Positions 53,333-62,351 of a DNA stretch of 64,000 bases are shown here, piece after piece (positions within the stretch are counted from its first letter, which is position 1; each line of letters opens with the position of its first letter). This DNA comes from Anoxynatronum buryatiense (GTDB lineage: Bacteria > Bacillota > Clostridia > Peptostreptococcales > Tindalliaceae), in NCBI RefSeq assembly GCF_900182905.1, contig NZ_FXUF01000003.1, forward strand, positions 248,001 to 312,000, in the 5' to 3' direction. The notes under the pieces are model-generated. The model saw nothing but the letters and a program-made list of their open reading frames with translations. It searched no databases and was not told the DNA's origin. The position numbers were made by a program, and so were the translations under genes.

Positions 53333-54433
53333 TTATCGGATACGTGACTGAATGATACCGCCACCGATCACCGTATCACCATCATACAATACCACCGACT
53401 GACCTGGTGATATGGCTTTTTGAGGCTCATTAAATATAACTTCTAATTTTCCACTGTTTGTTATGTTGGCAACACCCGGAACCGGACTGGCATTGTATCT
53501 GATTTTGATGGTCACAGGATGGTTGATCGGCAGGGTGTCCCAGGGAATAAAATTCAGATCTTCGGCCAGCAACCCTCGAGCCATTAGATTTTCCAGATTG
53601 CCTATATGAACTTCCTTTTCAGCCGGAAGAATATCTGTCACATACACCGGTTTTCCCATGGCCAGACCCAATCCTTTTCGTTGTCCCACCGTGTAGTGAA
53701 TAATTCCCTTGTGGGTTCCGACGGTATGTCCATTTTGATCTTTGAAGAGTCCTGTTTCAGTTATCTGACCGTCGTAAGCTTCGATGAATTTTCCGTACTG
53801 ATTGTCGGGCACAAAACAAATTTCCTGACTTTCAGGCTTGCTGGCCACAGGGAGGTTAAGCTCTTGGGCTATGCGCCGAACTTCTTCTTTGTGGTAGTTT
53901 CCAAGAGGCATCAGCGTTCGCTGCAGTTGTTCCTGAGTCATTTGATATAAGGCATAGGTTTGATCTTTTTTGTCAGTTACCGATTTTTTCAAAAGATAGC
54001 GCCCTGTATGGGAGTCTTGTTCGATGATGGCGTAATGGCCGGTGGCCACGTAATCACAGCCTAATTGTAAGGCGCGTCGCAACAGTTCTTCGAACTTGAC
54101 ATATCGGTTGCAGGCAATGCAGGGATTGGGAGTTCGCCCTGCTCTGTATTCCTTTACAAAATAGTCAATCACCGTTTCACGGAAATAATCTTTGAAATTC
54201 ATCACGTAAAATGGAATGTCCAGGTGATTGGCCACTCGTCGGGCATCTTCAACGGCACTGAGGGAACAACAGCTGCTTTCAGGTGTGTTTTCTTCCACTT
54301 TTTCATCTTGCCAAATTTGCATGGTGACGCCGATGACATCATACCCCTGCTCTTTTAGCACATAGGCCGCCACTGAACTGTCTACCCCGCCGCTCATTCC
54401 CAGCAACACTTTTTTTTGATTTGTTATCTTCAT
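53333..54433 (-). CDS. mnmA: tRNA-specific 2-thiouridylase MnmA
   Basis: A 366-residue MnmA with PP-loop GMSGGVDSSVAAY and the two catalytic cysteines in NPCIACNRYVKF and SQEICFVPD. It thiolates wobble uridine in tRNA-Glu/Gln/Lys using sulfur from the neighbouring IscS. Position beside iscS/iscU is common in Clostridia. Confidence 0.96.
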   Translation of the reverse strand: MKITNQKKVLLGMSGGVDSSVAAYVLKEQGYDVIGVTMQIWQDEKVEENTPESSCCSLSAVEDARRVANHLDIPFYVMNFKDYFRETVIDYFVKEYRAGRTPNPCIACNRYVKFEELLRRALQLGCDYVATGHYAIIEQDSHTGRYLLKKSVTDKKDQTYALYQMTQEQLQRTLMPLGNYHKEEVRRIAQELNLPVASKPESQEICFVPDNQYGKFIEAYDGQITETGLFKDQNGHTVGTHKGIIHYTVGQRKGLGLAMGKPVYVTDILPAEKEVHIGNLENLMARGLLAEDLNFIPWDTLPINHPVTIKIRYNASPVPGVANITNSGKLEVIFNEPQKAISPGQSVVLYDGDTVIGGGIIQSRIR

Positions 54434-54483
54434 ACATAATTCCCCAATTCGTTATGGATCAATCAATAATGACACGCATGGAC

Positions 54484-54510
54484 AAAGCGGAGAAGTGTCT
54501 TCTCCGCTTT
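54484..54510 (-). terminator. Hairpin after iscU
   Basis: Perfect 12-bp inverted repeat (54484-54495 with 54499-54510) with a 3-base loop directly after the iscU stop. The T-tract is short, so read-through into mnmA is possible. Confidence 0.5.
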
Positions 54511-54513
54511 AGT

Positions 54514-54957
54514 TTATTCTTCTTCACCGTGATCGTGATGATCTTCGTCGCCGGTGGGCGGTTGGTATCCTTTTAGACCTTCAAACTCCCGCTGGTGTCG
54601 CTGTGCGAAATCAAACATGGCACTTTTGATGGCTTCTTCTGCCAGAACAGAGCAATGCATCTTTACCGGCGGGAGACCATCAAGAGCATCTGCAACAGCC
54701 CGGTTGGATAATGCAAGTGCTTCGTCAATGGTTTTTCCTTTGATGAGTTCGGTGGCCATACTGGAAGATGCGATGGCACTGCCACATCCAAAGGTTTTAA
54801 ACTTCACATCCACAATAACATCATTTTCAATCTTGAAATACATTTTCATGATGTCGCCACATTTGGGATTACCTACCTGACCAATGGCATCAGCATCAGC
54901 AATTTCGCCTACGTTGCGGGGGTTGGTAAAATGTTCCATGACTTTTTCGCTGTACAT
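54514..54957 (-). CDS. iscU: Fe-S cluster scaffold IscU/NifU-N
   Basis: A 147-residue scaffold with three conserved cysteines in GNPKCGD, FKTFGCGSAIASSSM and VKMHCSVLAEEAI. It ends in a His/Asp/Glu-rich tail (GDEDHHDHGEEE). Its start is 3 bases from the iscS stop, so they are cotranscribed. It builds clusters from sulfur given by IscS. Confidence 0.94.
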   Translation of the reverse strand: MYSEKVMEHFTNPRNVGEIADADAIGQVGNPKCGDIMKMYFKIENDVIVDVKFKTFGCGSAIASSSMATELIKGKTIDEALALSNRAVADALDGLPPVKMHCSVLAEEAIKSAMFDFAQRHQREFEGLKGYQPPTGDEDHHDHGEEE

Positions 54958-54959
54958 GA

Positions 54960-56135
54960 TTAACGGTTGCCCTCCTTAACCTGTTCATATAGGGGTGACA
55001 TGTCACGCAGTCGCTGCACAATGGGTGGCAGTTGCTCCACGACATAATCAATTTCTTCTTGTGTTGTCATATCTCCCAACGTTAACCGAAGTGACCCGTG
55101 GGCGATTTCATGACTAAGACCAATGGCCAGCAACACATGGGAAGGATCCAGTGACCCGGAGGTGCAGGCAGACCCGCTGGATGCGCCTATTCCCACCATA
55201 TCCAGACTTAAAAGCATGGATTCTCCTTCAATAAATTCAAAGCTGAGATTCACATTATTGCACAATCGTCTTTCTGGATGACCATTGAGTCGGGTATAGG
55301 GAATGGTTTCCATCAAACGATTCTTCAAATTATCCCGGAGTGCTGTCAGGCGTTGGTCGTGGGCTTCCACATCGGTATAGGCAAGTTCAGCCGCTTTTCC
55401 AAAACCCACAATACCCGCAATATTTTCGGTGCCGGCCCGCTTCTTTTTTTCCTGGCCGCCGCCGTGTATCAGGTTGTGTATGCGTACACCCTTACGAAGA
55501 TAGAGAGCACCCACACCTTTGGGACCATATAACTTGTGGGCGGAGATTGAAATCATGTCAACAGGAAGTTGCTTGGTATCCATCACCAGATGCCCGTAAG
55601 TCTGTACTGCATCTGTATGAAACAGCACACGATGTTCCCTGGCAATGCGGCCGATTTCTTCGATGGGCTGAATGGTTCCAATTTCATTGTTGGCATACAT
55701 AACACTGATGAGAATAGTATCACTTTTAATGGCATTTTTCAAGTCTTCCAGTGAAATCAAGCCGCTTTCATCCACTGGCAGATAGGTAACCTGAAAGCCT
55801 TCTTTTTCAAGATATTCGCAAGCATGCAACACCGCATGGTGCTCAATGGCTGTGGTGATGATATGGCGCCCTTTTGACTGAAGTGCATAAGCAGTGCCTT
55901 TAATGGCCCAGTTATCTGCCTCTGATCCACCGCCGGTAAAAAAAATCTCGTCAGGACTGGCATTCAGGGTTTTGGCAATCTGATCACGGGCAACATCAAC
56001 CGCCTTGCGGCTTTCACGCCCAAAACGATGAAGACTTGAAGGGTTACCATACTGTTGTGTCAGAAAAGGCATCATGGCTTCCAACACTTCGGGTTTTACT
56101 GGTGTGGTGGCACTATAATCCAGGTATACGTTCAT
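54960..56135 (-). CDS. iscS: Cysteine desulfurase IscS/NifS
   Basis: A 391-residue PLP cysteine desulfurase. Start MNVYLDYSATTPVKPE, PLP lysine in SISAHKLYGPKG, and the catalytic Cys loop GASSGSACTSGSLDPSHVL. AAAGGAG lies 7 bases before ATG 56135; the longer frame to 56192 overlaps iscR. It supplies sulfur for IscU and MnmA. Confidence 0.95.
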   Translation of the reverse strand: MNVYLDYSATTPVKPEVLEAMMPFLTQQYGNPSSLHRFGRESRKAVDVARDQIAKTLNASPDEIFFTGGGSEADNWAIKGTAYALQSKGRHIITTAIEHHAVLHACEYLEKEGFQVTYLPVDESGLISLEDLKNAIKSDTILISVMYANNEIGTIQPIEEIGRIAREHRVLFHTDAVQTYGHLVMDTKQLPVDMISISAHKLYGPKGVGALYLRKGVRIHNLIHGGGQEKKKRAGTENIAGIVGFGKAAELAYTDVEAHDQRLTALRDNLKNRLMETIPYTRLNGHPERRLCNNVNLSFEFIEGESMLLSLDMVGIGASSGSACTSGSLDPSHVLLAIGLSHEIAHGSLRLTLGDMTTQEEIDYVVEQLPPIVQRLRDMSPLYEQVKEGNR

Positions 56136-56139
56136 GAGA

Positions 56140-56589
56140 TCACTCCTTTGGATGATTAGATGTGGGTGCATGGAGATGAAGCTGTTCTTCAATCATGTGT
56201 TGCAGCGTCATGGCATCAATGACATCATGAATACTCACACGAATTTTTTCCCATACGCTCCGGGTGACACATTCATCTGCCAGTCGGCACCGGGGAGCTT
56301 CAGGGTCGGCGACACACTCTGCAGGTGCCAGAGGACCTTCCAGTGCCAGCAATACCTGCGCCACTGTCACCTGATCAGGCGGACGAAGCATCAAATAACC
56401 GCCCTGGGCGCCACGGACACTTTTAACCAGGCCGGCTTTTCTAAGTATAGCAATAAGTTGTTCCAAATAATTTTCTGGAATGCACTGCCTTTCGGCAATG
56501 ATTTTAAGCGGGATGGGACCCTTTCCATAATGAAGCCCCAGCTCGAACATGGCCTTTAATCCATAGCGGCCGCGTGTGGAGAGAATCAT
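56140..56589 (-). CDS. iscR: Rrf2-family Fe-S-sensing regulator IscR
   Basis: A 149-residue Rrf2 protein. The winged helix MILSTRGRYGLKAMFELGLHYG...GAQGGYLMLRPP is followed by three cysteines at 92, 101 and 107 (ECVADPEAPRCRLADEC), the cluster-binding pattern of IscR, unlike CymR which lacks them. It heads the iscR-iscS-iscU unit and should repress it when it carries a [2Fe-2S] cluster; a matching operator covers its promoter. Confidence 0.92.
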   Translation of the reverse strand: MILSTRGRYGLKAMFELGLHYGKGPIPLKIIAERQCIPENYLEQLIAILRKAGLVKSVRGAQGGYLMLRPPDQVTVAQVLLALEGPLAPAECVADPEAPRCRLADECVTRSVWEKIRVSIHDVIDAMTLQHMIEEQLHLHAPTSNHPKE

Positions 56590-56623
56590 GATATGCCTCC
56601 GTTCTATCCATTACAATATCTAC

Positions 56624-56652
56624 AGTATAGAATACCCGACTAAATTTGTCAA
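56624..56652 (-). promoter_or_regulatory. iscRSU promoter with type 1 IscR box
   Basis: TTGACA (56652-56647), 17-base spacer, TATACT (56629-56624). The 21-base segment 56632-56652 read on the minus strand, TTGACAAATTTAGTCGGGTAT split as YYGACxRWWWYAGTCRRSTAT, fits the type 1 IscR consensus at all but one fixed position and overlaps the -35 box. Confidence 0.75.
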
Positions 56653-56681
56653 CATTCCTTTGATTGTTTAGTTCAATGGTT

Positions 56682-56698
56682 TTGGCATGCTCCTTGCT
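56682..56698 (+). promoter_or_regulatory. Sigma-54 promoter of the first RocB-like gene
   Basis: TTGGCATGCTCCTTGCT: GG and GC elements separated by 10 bases, matching YTGGCACGNNNNTTGCW except one base. It is 111 bases before the start codon at 56809. Confidence 0.75.
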
Positions 56699-56808
56699 TA
56701 CTTAATTAACAAATGATTTTAACAGAGCGTAACTGATTGATTGATTCTTGTGAACTTCGCCACCGAAAAACTGCGGCTTAAAATTCGAATGACAAAGGAG
56801 CGTCTATC

Positions 56809-58461
56809 ATGCTGAAGCGCATTCAGGAAAACACTGAAAAGTACACCCTTGAACTAACTCGTATCCCCAGCGCTGTGGAAACTGACGGCGAGACAGAAAT
56901 TGCACGACATATTTTTGAATTATTGAAAAACGAACCATATTTTCAGGAACATCCGGAACAGTTGTTTCTGCAAAAACTGCAGCAACACAGCACCGATCAG
57001 CGTCGCAATGTCATTGCTTACGTGAAAGGCGGTAACGGCGAACACCGTAAAACCGTTATTTTGCTGGGACATATTGACACGGTGGGTATTGAAGATTACA
57101 GAGATTTGAAGCATATTGCCAATAATCCTCCGGCTCTTGAAGAAGCATTGAAACAGATGACACTGAGCGATGAAGTCAAGCGCGACCTGGAAAGTGGTGA
57201 GTGGGTTTTTGGACGCGGTATTTTTGACATGAAATGTGGTGTGGCGGCAAATTTGGCCACTACACTGGAAGCTGCGCGTAACCCGGACCTTTTCAATGGC
57301 AATGTGATCTTTTTAGGGGTACCTGATGAAGAAGGGAACTCAGCAGGTATGCTCAGCGCTTTAAAATTACTGAATGCCATTCGAAAAAAAGATGATCTCG
57401 AGTATGTGGCAGTGCTTGACACAGATTATATGACTTCTCGTTATGAAGGTGATGAGAACCGATATATCTATGTGGGAACCATCGGCAAGTTGCTTCCCTC
57501 CTTTTACATCGTTGGAAAAGAAACCCATGTAGGCCAAAGTTTTGGCGGTTTGGATCCCAACGAACTCTCTTCAGAACTGGTTCGCGAAATAAATTTGTGC
57601 AAGGATCTTTGCGATGTTGCCGATGGCGAAGTGACAGTTCCTCCCATCACATTAAAGCAAAAAGACCTTAAGCAGGACTATTCGGTTCAAATTGCCAAAT
57701 CTGCACACTTATATTTTAATTATCCAACTCATGCCAGTGAACCCGATGAGGTTATGGATAAGCTTGTTATAAAAGCAGAAAAAGCCTTCAATCAAGTTAT
57801 TCACCGTCTGAATGATAACTATCGGGAATATTGCAGAATGAGCGAGATTCCTTTCCAAAACCTGCCCTGGAAAACCAAGGTGTATACATTTGATGCTCTG
57901 TATCGCAAGCTCGAAGCCGAACTGGGAGACAAAATGAAGCAACGTCTTGCTGCATTGAAACGTCGTCTTGATCCAGAAACAATGGACGACAGGGCATACA
58001 GCCTGGCGGTTGTCGAGGAAATATGCAAAATGAACCCTGATTCAGACCCGATGATCATCGTCTATTTTGCGCCGCCTTATTACCCGCATATGTACATCAA
58101 TGGCAAAGATGATCGGGAACGTCGCCTGCTGGAAGCTTTAAATAACAGTGCGGCGAAAGTTCAGCCAAAAATAAGCGAACCACTTAAACTGCGAAAGTTT
58201 TACCCCTATATTTCTGATTTAAGTTTTTGCAGTGTAACCGAAAATCAGGATACGATTAACAAACTGATTACCAATATGCCGGCTTGGCCTGAAAAGTATG
58301 AGCTGCCCATTGACGAAATGCGCGCCTTTGATGTACCGGTGGCCAACATTGGTCCTTTTGGAAAAGATGCTCACCAGTTTACGGAAAGACTACACAAACC
58401 TTTCTCCTTTGAAGTTATGCCTGAATTGCTTTTCGAAACAATTCATGATCTATTTCGCTAA
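56809..58461 (+). CDS. RocB-like M20 peptidase, copy 1
   Basis: A 550-residue M20-family metallopeptidase of the RocB (arginine utilisation) type. Metal ligands and catalytic Glu are visible in ILLGHIDTV, GRGIFDMKCG and LGVPDEEGNSAG. The characteristic late RocB block IVYFAPPYYPHMY and the C-terminal NIGPFGKDAHQFTERLHKPFSF are present. AAAGGAG lies 8 bases before the ATG. It is roughly half identical by eye in key blocks to the enzyme at 60541-62202. The true substrate of RocB enzymes is not settled. A sigma-54 promoter lies upstream, as for roc operons in Bacillus, and a terminator-like hairpin follows. Confidence 0.88.
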   Translation: MLKRIQENTEKYTLELTRIPSAVETDGETEIARHIFELLKNEPYFQEHPEQLFLQKLQQHSTDQRRNVIAYVKGGNGEHRKTVILLGHIDTVGIEDYRDLKHIANNPPALEEALKQMTLSDEVKRDLESGEWVFGRGIFDMKCGVAANLATTLEAARNPDLFNGNVIFLGVPDEEGNSAGMLSALKLLNAIRKKDDLEYVAVLDTDYMTSRYEGDENRYIYVGTIGKLLPSFYIVGKETHVGQSFGGLDPNELSSELVREINLCKDLCDVADGEVTVPPITLKQKDLKQDYSVQIAKSAHLYFNYPTHASEPDEVMDKLVIKAEKAFNQVIHRLNDNYREYCRMSEIPFQNLPWKTKVYTFDALYRKLEAELGDKMKQRLAALKRRLDPETMDDRAYSLAVVEEICKMNPDSDPMIIVYFAPPYYPHMYINGKDDRERRLLEALNNSAAKVQPKISEPLKLRKFYPYISDLSFCSVTENQDTINKLITNMPAWPEKYELPIDEMRAFDVPVANIGPFGKDAHQFTERLHKPFSFEVMPELLFETIHDLFR

Positions 58462-58481
58462 ATATTTTCAAACAAGTGCCC

Positions 58482-58516
58482 GGCAAACTCTTTCTAATTT
58501 TTCAATAGAGTTTGCC
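58482..58516 (+). terminator. Hairpin after the first RocB-like gene
   Basis: 10-bp perfect inverted repeat (58482-58491 with 58507-58516) followed by AATTTATTT, 20 bases past the stop. Confidence 0.55.
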
Positions 58517-58601
58517 AATTTATTTGCATAATTCGCCCATTCATTTGCACTTGATATAAATCGTCTATATTCTTAATAAAATAATTACATTTTATGCTTT
58601 T

Positions 58602-58632
58602 AAAATGACGATGATGCGATTATCGTCATTTT
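58602..58632 (+). repeat. Inverted repeat upstream of the symporter gene
   Basis: 11-bp perfect inverted repeat (58602-58612 with 58622-58632) with a 9-base loop and T-rich right side. It is about 205 bases upstream of the sigma-54 promoter, so it could be an activator-binding site or a second terminator. The segment 58633-58836 shows no other clear feature. Confidence 0.4.
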
Positions 58633-58836
58633 TATTTTCATCCACTCTTGAATTTATGATTATCCAATTGTAAAAATTGCTTGATAATTGAATTTGTCTG
58701 CCAAAATCGATGACCATTGAAATTTACCGCATCCATCGATCATATTTTTGAACAAAAATTCAGTTGACATTCTTTTTATAATAATTCGATCTAATTCTTT
58801 CGTTTGGTAACAAGATTCTGAATTATGAACACTATT

Positions 58837-58853
58837 TTGGAACGAAACTTGCA
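58837..58853 (+). promoter_or_regulatory. Sigma-54 promoter of the alanine symporter
   Basis: TTGGAACGAAACTTGCA: YTGGCACGNNNNTTGCW with one mismatch (C to A) and correct GG-GC spacing, 145 bases before the symporter start. Confidence 0.72.
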
Positions 58854-58916
58854 AATAAATACCAATGAGATTATACTTATCGATGTTTGCTTATTAAAGA
58901 GGAGGTGTTGCCATTC

Positions 58917-58934
58917 ATGACTGTTTTTGTCTGA
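58917..58934 (+). other. Five-codon leader frame
   Basis: AGAGGAGGTG, the strongest ribosome site in this leader, lies 9 bases before an ATG that encodes MTVFV and a stop. The stop TGA overlaps the ATG of the next short frame (TGATG). Confidence 0.35.
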
Positions 58935-59032
58935 TGCCTGATGCCAAAGTGCTCAGGATTTTGCAGCAGAACATAATGAAAGAAAGGGGATATGTTAAAT
59001 GGAAGGATTACTTAATGTTGTTGGGTGGTTAA
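58934..59032 (+). other. 32-codon upstream frame overlapping the symporter start
   Basis: ATG at 58934 overlaps the stop of the five-codon frame, and the frame runs through the symporter ribosome site to a stop 34 bases inside the symporter gene. It begins MPDAKVLRILQQNIMKERG. It may be chance; if translated by coupling it would compete with symporter initiation. Confidence 0.3.
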
Positions 59033-60366
59033 CCGGTTTGGTATGGGGACCACCAATGTTGATTTTACTTGTGGGGGGCGGCCTTTGGCTCTCAATTGAA
59101 CTGGGATTTTTTCAGTTCCGTTATTTTCCATATATCGTTAAACAAACCTTTGGAAAGATTTTTACCAAGCCAGAAGGCGAAGGTACTGTAACACCATTTC
59201 AATCAGTAACTGCTGCTTTGGCTTCAACGGTGGGTGCATCCAATATTATTGGTGTCCCCGCTGCCATTATGTTTGGTGGCCCAGGTGCCATTTTTTGGAT
59301 GTGGGTCATAGCCTTCGTCGGTATGGGCTCCAAATTTGCCGAAACTGTACTGGGAGTCAAATACCGCGAAAAAAATGCGGAAGGTGAATTTGTCGGCGGA
59401 CCCATGTACTACATGAAAAAAGGACTTAACTCCAAGTTTCTGGCTGCTTTCTTCGCCCTTGGCCTGATGCTGGAACTGATCCCCAGTGTGATGGTACAAG
59501 CCAACTCTGTTGCTGCATCTGCTTCCACTGCTTTTAATCTCTCGCCGCTGGTATCAGGGGTTATTATGATGGTGTTGGTCGGCATGGTAGTTGTTGGCGG
59601 TATTAAACGTATTGGCCGGGTAACGGAAAAACTGGTACCCTTTATGTCAATATTGTATTTACTGGGCGCTGTTATCATCATTTTCTCTAATATCACAAAG
59701 GTTCCTGCTGCTTTTGGCCTTATTTTTTCACACGCTTTTCAACCGGCAGCAGCCGTTGGCGGTTTTGGCGGTGCTGCTTTTGCTGCCGTTGTCCGCTGGG
59801 GGGTAGCTCGTGGAGCTTATTCCAATGAAGCGGGCATGGGAACTGCACCCATGGCTCATTCGGCAGCCATTACAGATCATCCAGTTCGTCAGGGTTTCTG
59901 GGGCGTTTTTGAAGTCATTATTGATACACTGGTCATTTGCACCATTACAGCATTGGTGATTCTCACCAGCGGTCTCTGGCTGGAAGAAGGTGCGGCAGCA
60001 GATCCCTCAGCATTACCTGCAATGGCTTTCGGGGAAATGTTTGGCCCCATGGGCGGTGCCGTGGTTACTTTTTCATTGCTGGCATTTGTCGTATCAACTA
60101 TTATCGTGGTCATTTTTTATGGTGAAAAGCAGGCAGAATACCTGTTTGGAACTGCTTTCTCCAAAAAATGGATTTATGTTTATCTGATATCGATCATTGT
60201 AGGTGCCGTGGGTGCCGCTGAGGTATTGTGGCATTTTCTGGATATCATGCTGGCGGCCATTATCATCCCCAACATGATAGCTATTATTCTCCTGCGTAAG
60301 GAAGTGGTAGCGTTAACAAAGGAATTCTTCACCAGTGAGAAGTATTATTTGAAAGATATTCGGTAG
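58999..60366 (+). CDS. Alanine/glycine:cation symporter (AGCS family)
   Basis: A 455-residue transporter with about eleven membrane segments and AGCS motifs: GGPGAIFWMWVIAFVGMGSKFAETVLGVKYRE, GGPMYYMKKGL, and RGAYSNEAGMGTAPMAHSAAITDHPVRQG. It imports small neutral amino acids with Na+. AAAGGGG lies upstream of the ATG. It sits behind a sigma-54 promoter and two short leader frames and is flanked by the two RocB-like peptidases, suggesting use of peptides or amino acids as carbon/nitrogen source. Confidence 0.94.
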   Translation: MEGLLNVVGWLTGLVWGPPMLILLVGGGLWLSIELGFFQFRYFPYIVKQTFGKIFTKPEGEGTVTPFQSVTAALASTVGASNIIGVPAAIMFGGPGAIFWMWVIAFVGMGSKFAETVLGVKYREKNAEGEFVGGPMYYMKKGLNSKFLAAFFALGLMLELIPSVMVQANSVAASASTAFNLSPLVSGVIMMVLVGMVVVGGIKRIGRVTEKLVPFMSILYLLGAVIIIFSNITKVPAAFGLIFSHAFQPAAAVGGFGGAAFAAVVRWGVARGAYSNEAGMGTAPMAHSAAITDHPVRQGFWGVFEVIIDTLVICTITALVILTSGLWLEEGAAADPSALPAMAFGEMFGPMGGAVVTFSLLAFVVSTIIVVIFYGEKQAEYLFGTAFSKKWIYVYLISIIVGAVGAAEVLWHFLDIMLAAIIIPNMIAIILLRKEVVALTKEFFTSEKYYLKDIR

Positions 60367-60395
60367 TACTACCATCTTCATTCACAGCATTGACA

Positions 60396-60429
60396 AAGCC
60401 AGGTACCATTTTCATTTGGTACCTGGCTT
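60396..60429 (+). terminator. Intrinsic terminator after the symporter
   Basis: Perfect 13-bp inverted repeat (60396-60408 with 60417-60429) followed by GTATTT, 30 bases past the stop. Confidence 0.75.
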
Positions 60430-60540
60430 GTATTTACTGATAGGTAATAACATTTACAATAGTATTACTTATTCTGCTGTCAACTGTGACTGTCAGTTAA
60501 ATAACCCAACGCAGGGGATTGTGCAGCGTTATGGCTCCCA

Positions 60541-62202
60541 TTAAAGTGATTCTGGTTGAAGCAGCTCTTGGATTGCATAAGACAGTAATGCCGGATATAC
60601 TCTGAATGAGTAATCCGTGTGTAATCTTTCTGTATTTTTATGAGCATCTTTGCCATAAGGACCGATGTTCATCACCGGTAAATTCAACTTCTTGATGGTT
60701 TCGACGGGGAGTTCGTAGGAGAATCCCCAGTTGGGCATATTGGGTTGAATATTTGAAATCACATCTTCAGCATTTTGAAGGCACACAAAACTCAAATCAC
60801 ATAAGCCGGTGAAAAACTTATCCACCAGCACCGTTTCGCCAAAGACTTCTTTTGCGTAATCAGCCACTTGATTGACCACCTGAGCAGCTTTGGCCTGACG
60901 TGGAGTGGTGGTGCTGGGCTTAATATGGGGATAGTAAGGAGGCACATACAACAGGATTATTTTTGGATGCTGATCGGCACAAAAGCTGTGTACCTCTTGA
61001 ACCATTTCAAGACTGAGAATGCGTTGGTCCATTTCTGGCTGTTGCTTCCATTTTTTTCTGCAGGAGTCCATATGAGCCTCAAAGGTTTGCCCACCGTTTT
61101 CCACTGCCATCTGCCAGAGTTCGCTGTAAGAAAGGACGGTAGGGCTCCAATCGTAGTAACTGCCCGTTGAGCCTGTCATTTGAAAGTAGCGCCGGGTTTG
61201 ATCTTTCTGACGTTGCAGTGCATCTTGCATGGCTTCCATGGCCAGTTGCCGAACCTGATCAAAAAAATGTTTGGGAGATTGATCTGCCGTCAGAAAATTA
61301 TAATAGGCGTAGGCGGATTCAGGAGTTTTCACATTGTAATGTTCCTTGGTGTCTGTCTGTTTCAGTGAAGTGGGAGGTGAAACCACTACATCTTCAAAGA
61401 TATCTGCCAAATCCATGTTAAGTTCAATACGCCGAGTCAGTTCTGATATGATCAGGTTGGCATTGAGACCGGTAAGAGAGTCGCCTCCATGGGTTTCTTT
61501 GCCAACAGCATAAGCCATTAGAACAAATTTACCAAGAGTTCCCTGATACACATATTTTCCCGGGTCACCAGGATATCGGGGAAATTGAGGTTCACCATCA
61601 ATGCAGACCATATAGTCAAGGTCATGGGTTTCTGCCAGAGTTACCAGATTGTTGGTAGCTGAAATCATTCCAAGAGAATTATTTTCTTCATCAGGTACAC
61701 CGACAAATAATAAATTTCCTTCTAAAGTATCAAGGTTATCGGCGGCAGCCTCAATCATTGCCATGGCAACAGCAACACCGCAACGCATGTCCATCACACC
61801 CCGACCAAAAATCCACTCGCCGGATTCATAGTCACGCCGAGCATCCGGAGAAAGAGATTCCGGGTTAATTCGTTTCATCAGTTCTTGAGGGTGGAACGCA
61901 ACGTCTTGATTTTTACCATAGTCTGATGCATCTACCACATCTGTATGCCCGATCATAACAATAGTGCGGTTGGAAGCAGACTTTCCTTTTACCAGGGCCG
62001 TCACGACCTTGCGATGGAAAGCATCACCTTCAATGGGGAATGCTCTCAAATACTGGGTGTGCTTTTGAAAATAGGGCACTGATTCGAAGTGTGCCATAAT
62101 TGTTTCACTGGTTGTGTTCTCCTGCGTCGTTCCAGAAATGCCAGGGGTTGCCACCAAATTGTAAAAAAGTGCTTCAAGTCGTTCTCGATTTATTTCCAGC
62201 AT
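60541..62202 (-). CDS. RocB-like M20 peptidase, copy 2
   Basis: A 553-residue paralogue of the enzyme at 56809-58461 with the same landmarks: MIGHTDVVDAS, GRGVMDMRCG, VGVPDEENNSLG, ILLYVPPYYPHIK and NIGPYGKDAHKNTERLH. GGAGG lies 7 bases before the ATG. It is transcribed towards the symporter from its own sigma-54 promoter. The two copies have diverged a good deal, so they may prefer different substrates. Confidence 0.88.
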   Translation of the reverse strand: MLEINRERLEALFYNLVATPGISGTTQENTTSETIMAHFESVPYFQKHTQYLRAFPIEGDAFHRKVVTALVKGKSASNRTIVMIGHTDVVDASDYGKNQDVAFHPQELMKRINPESLSPDARRDYESGEWIFGRGVMDMRCGVAVAMAMIEAAADNLDTLEGNLLFVGVPDEENNSLGMISATNNLVTLAETHDLDYMVCIDGEPQFPRYPGDPGKYVYQGTLGKFVLMAYAVGKETHGGDSLTGLNANLIISELTRRIELNMDLADIFEDVVVSPPTSLKQTDTKEHYNVKTPESAYAYYNFLTADQSPKHFFDQVRQLAMEAMQDALQRQKDQTRRYFQMTGSTGSYYDWSPTVLSYSELWQMAVENGGQTFEAHMDSCRKKWKQQPEMDQRILSLEMVQEVHSFCADQHPKIILLYVPPYYPHIKPSTTTPRQAKAAQVVNQVADYAKEVFGETVLVDKFFTGLCDLSFVCLQNAEDVISNIQPNMPNWGFSYELPVETIKKLNLPVMNIGPYGKDAHKNTERLHTDYSFRVYPALLSYAIQELLQPESL

Positions 62203-62272
62203 GTTGTCTCCTCCTGTTCGCTTTTTATTGGTAACGATTGATTGTATTCTTTCGCATCATGCTTTATTTCTA

Positions 62273-62289
62273 TGCAAGCTGTGTGCCAG
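62273..62289 (-). promoter_or_regulatory. Sigma-54 promoter of the second RocB-like gene
   Basis: Minus strand CTGGCACACAGCTTGCA: YTGGCAC and TTGCW are perfect, with correct spacing; only the following G is A. It is 71 bases before the start codon. Confidence 0.8.
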
Positions 62290-62342
62290 TTGCTTTTTCT
62301 TTTGAATGCGTTTCGCTTTATACCAAAGGCTGTTAAAATCTA

Positions 62343-62351
62343 TGCTATAAT
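62343..62351 (+). promoter_or_regulatory. Extended -10 promoter of the amidohydrolase
   Basis: TGCTATAAT on the plus strand; no good -35 box, as is usual for extended -10 promoters. The start would be near 62358, about 80 bases before the gene. Confidence 0.5.
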
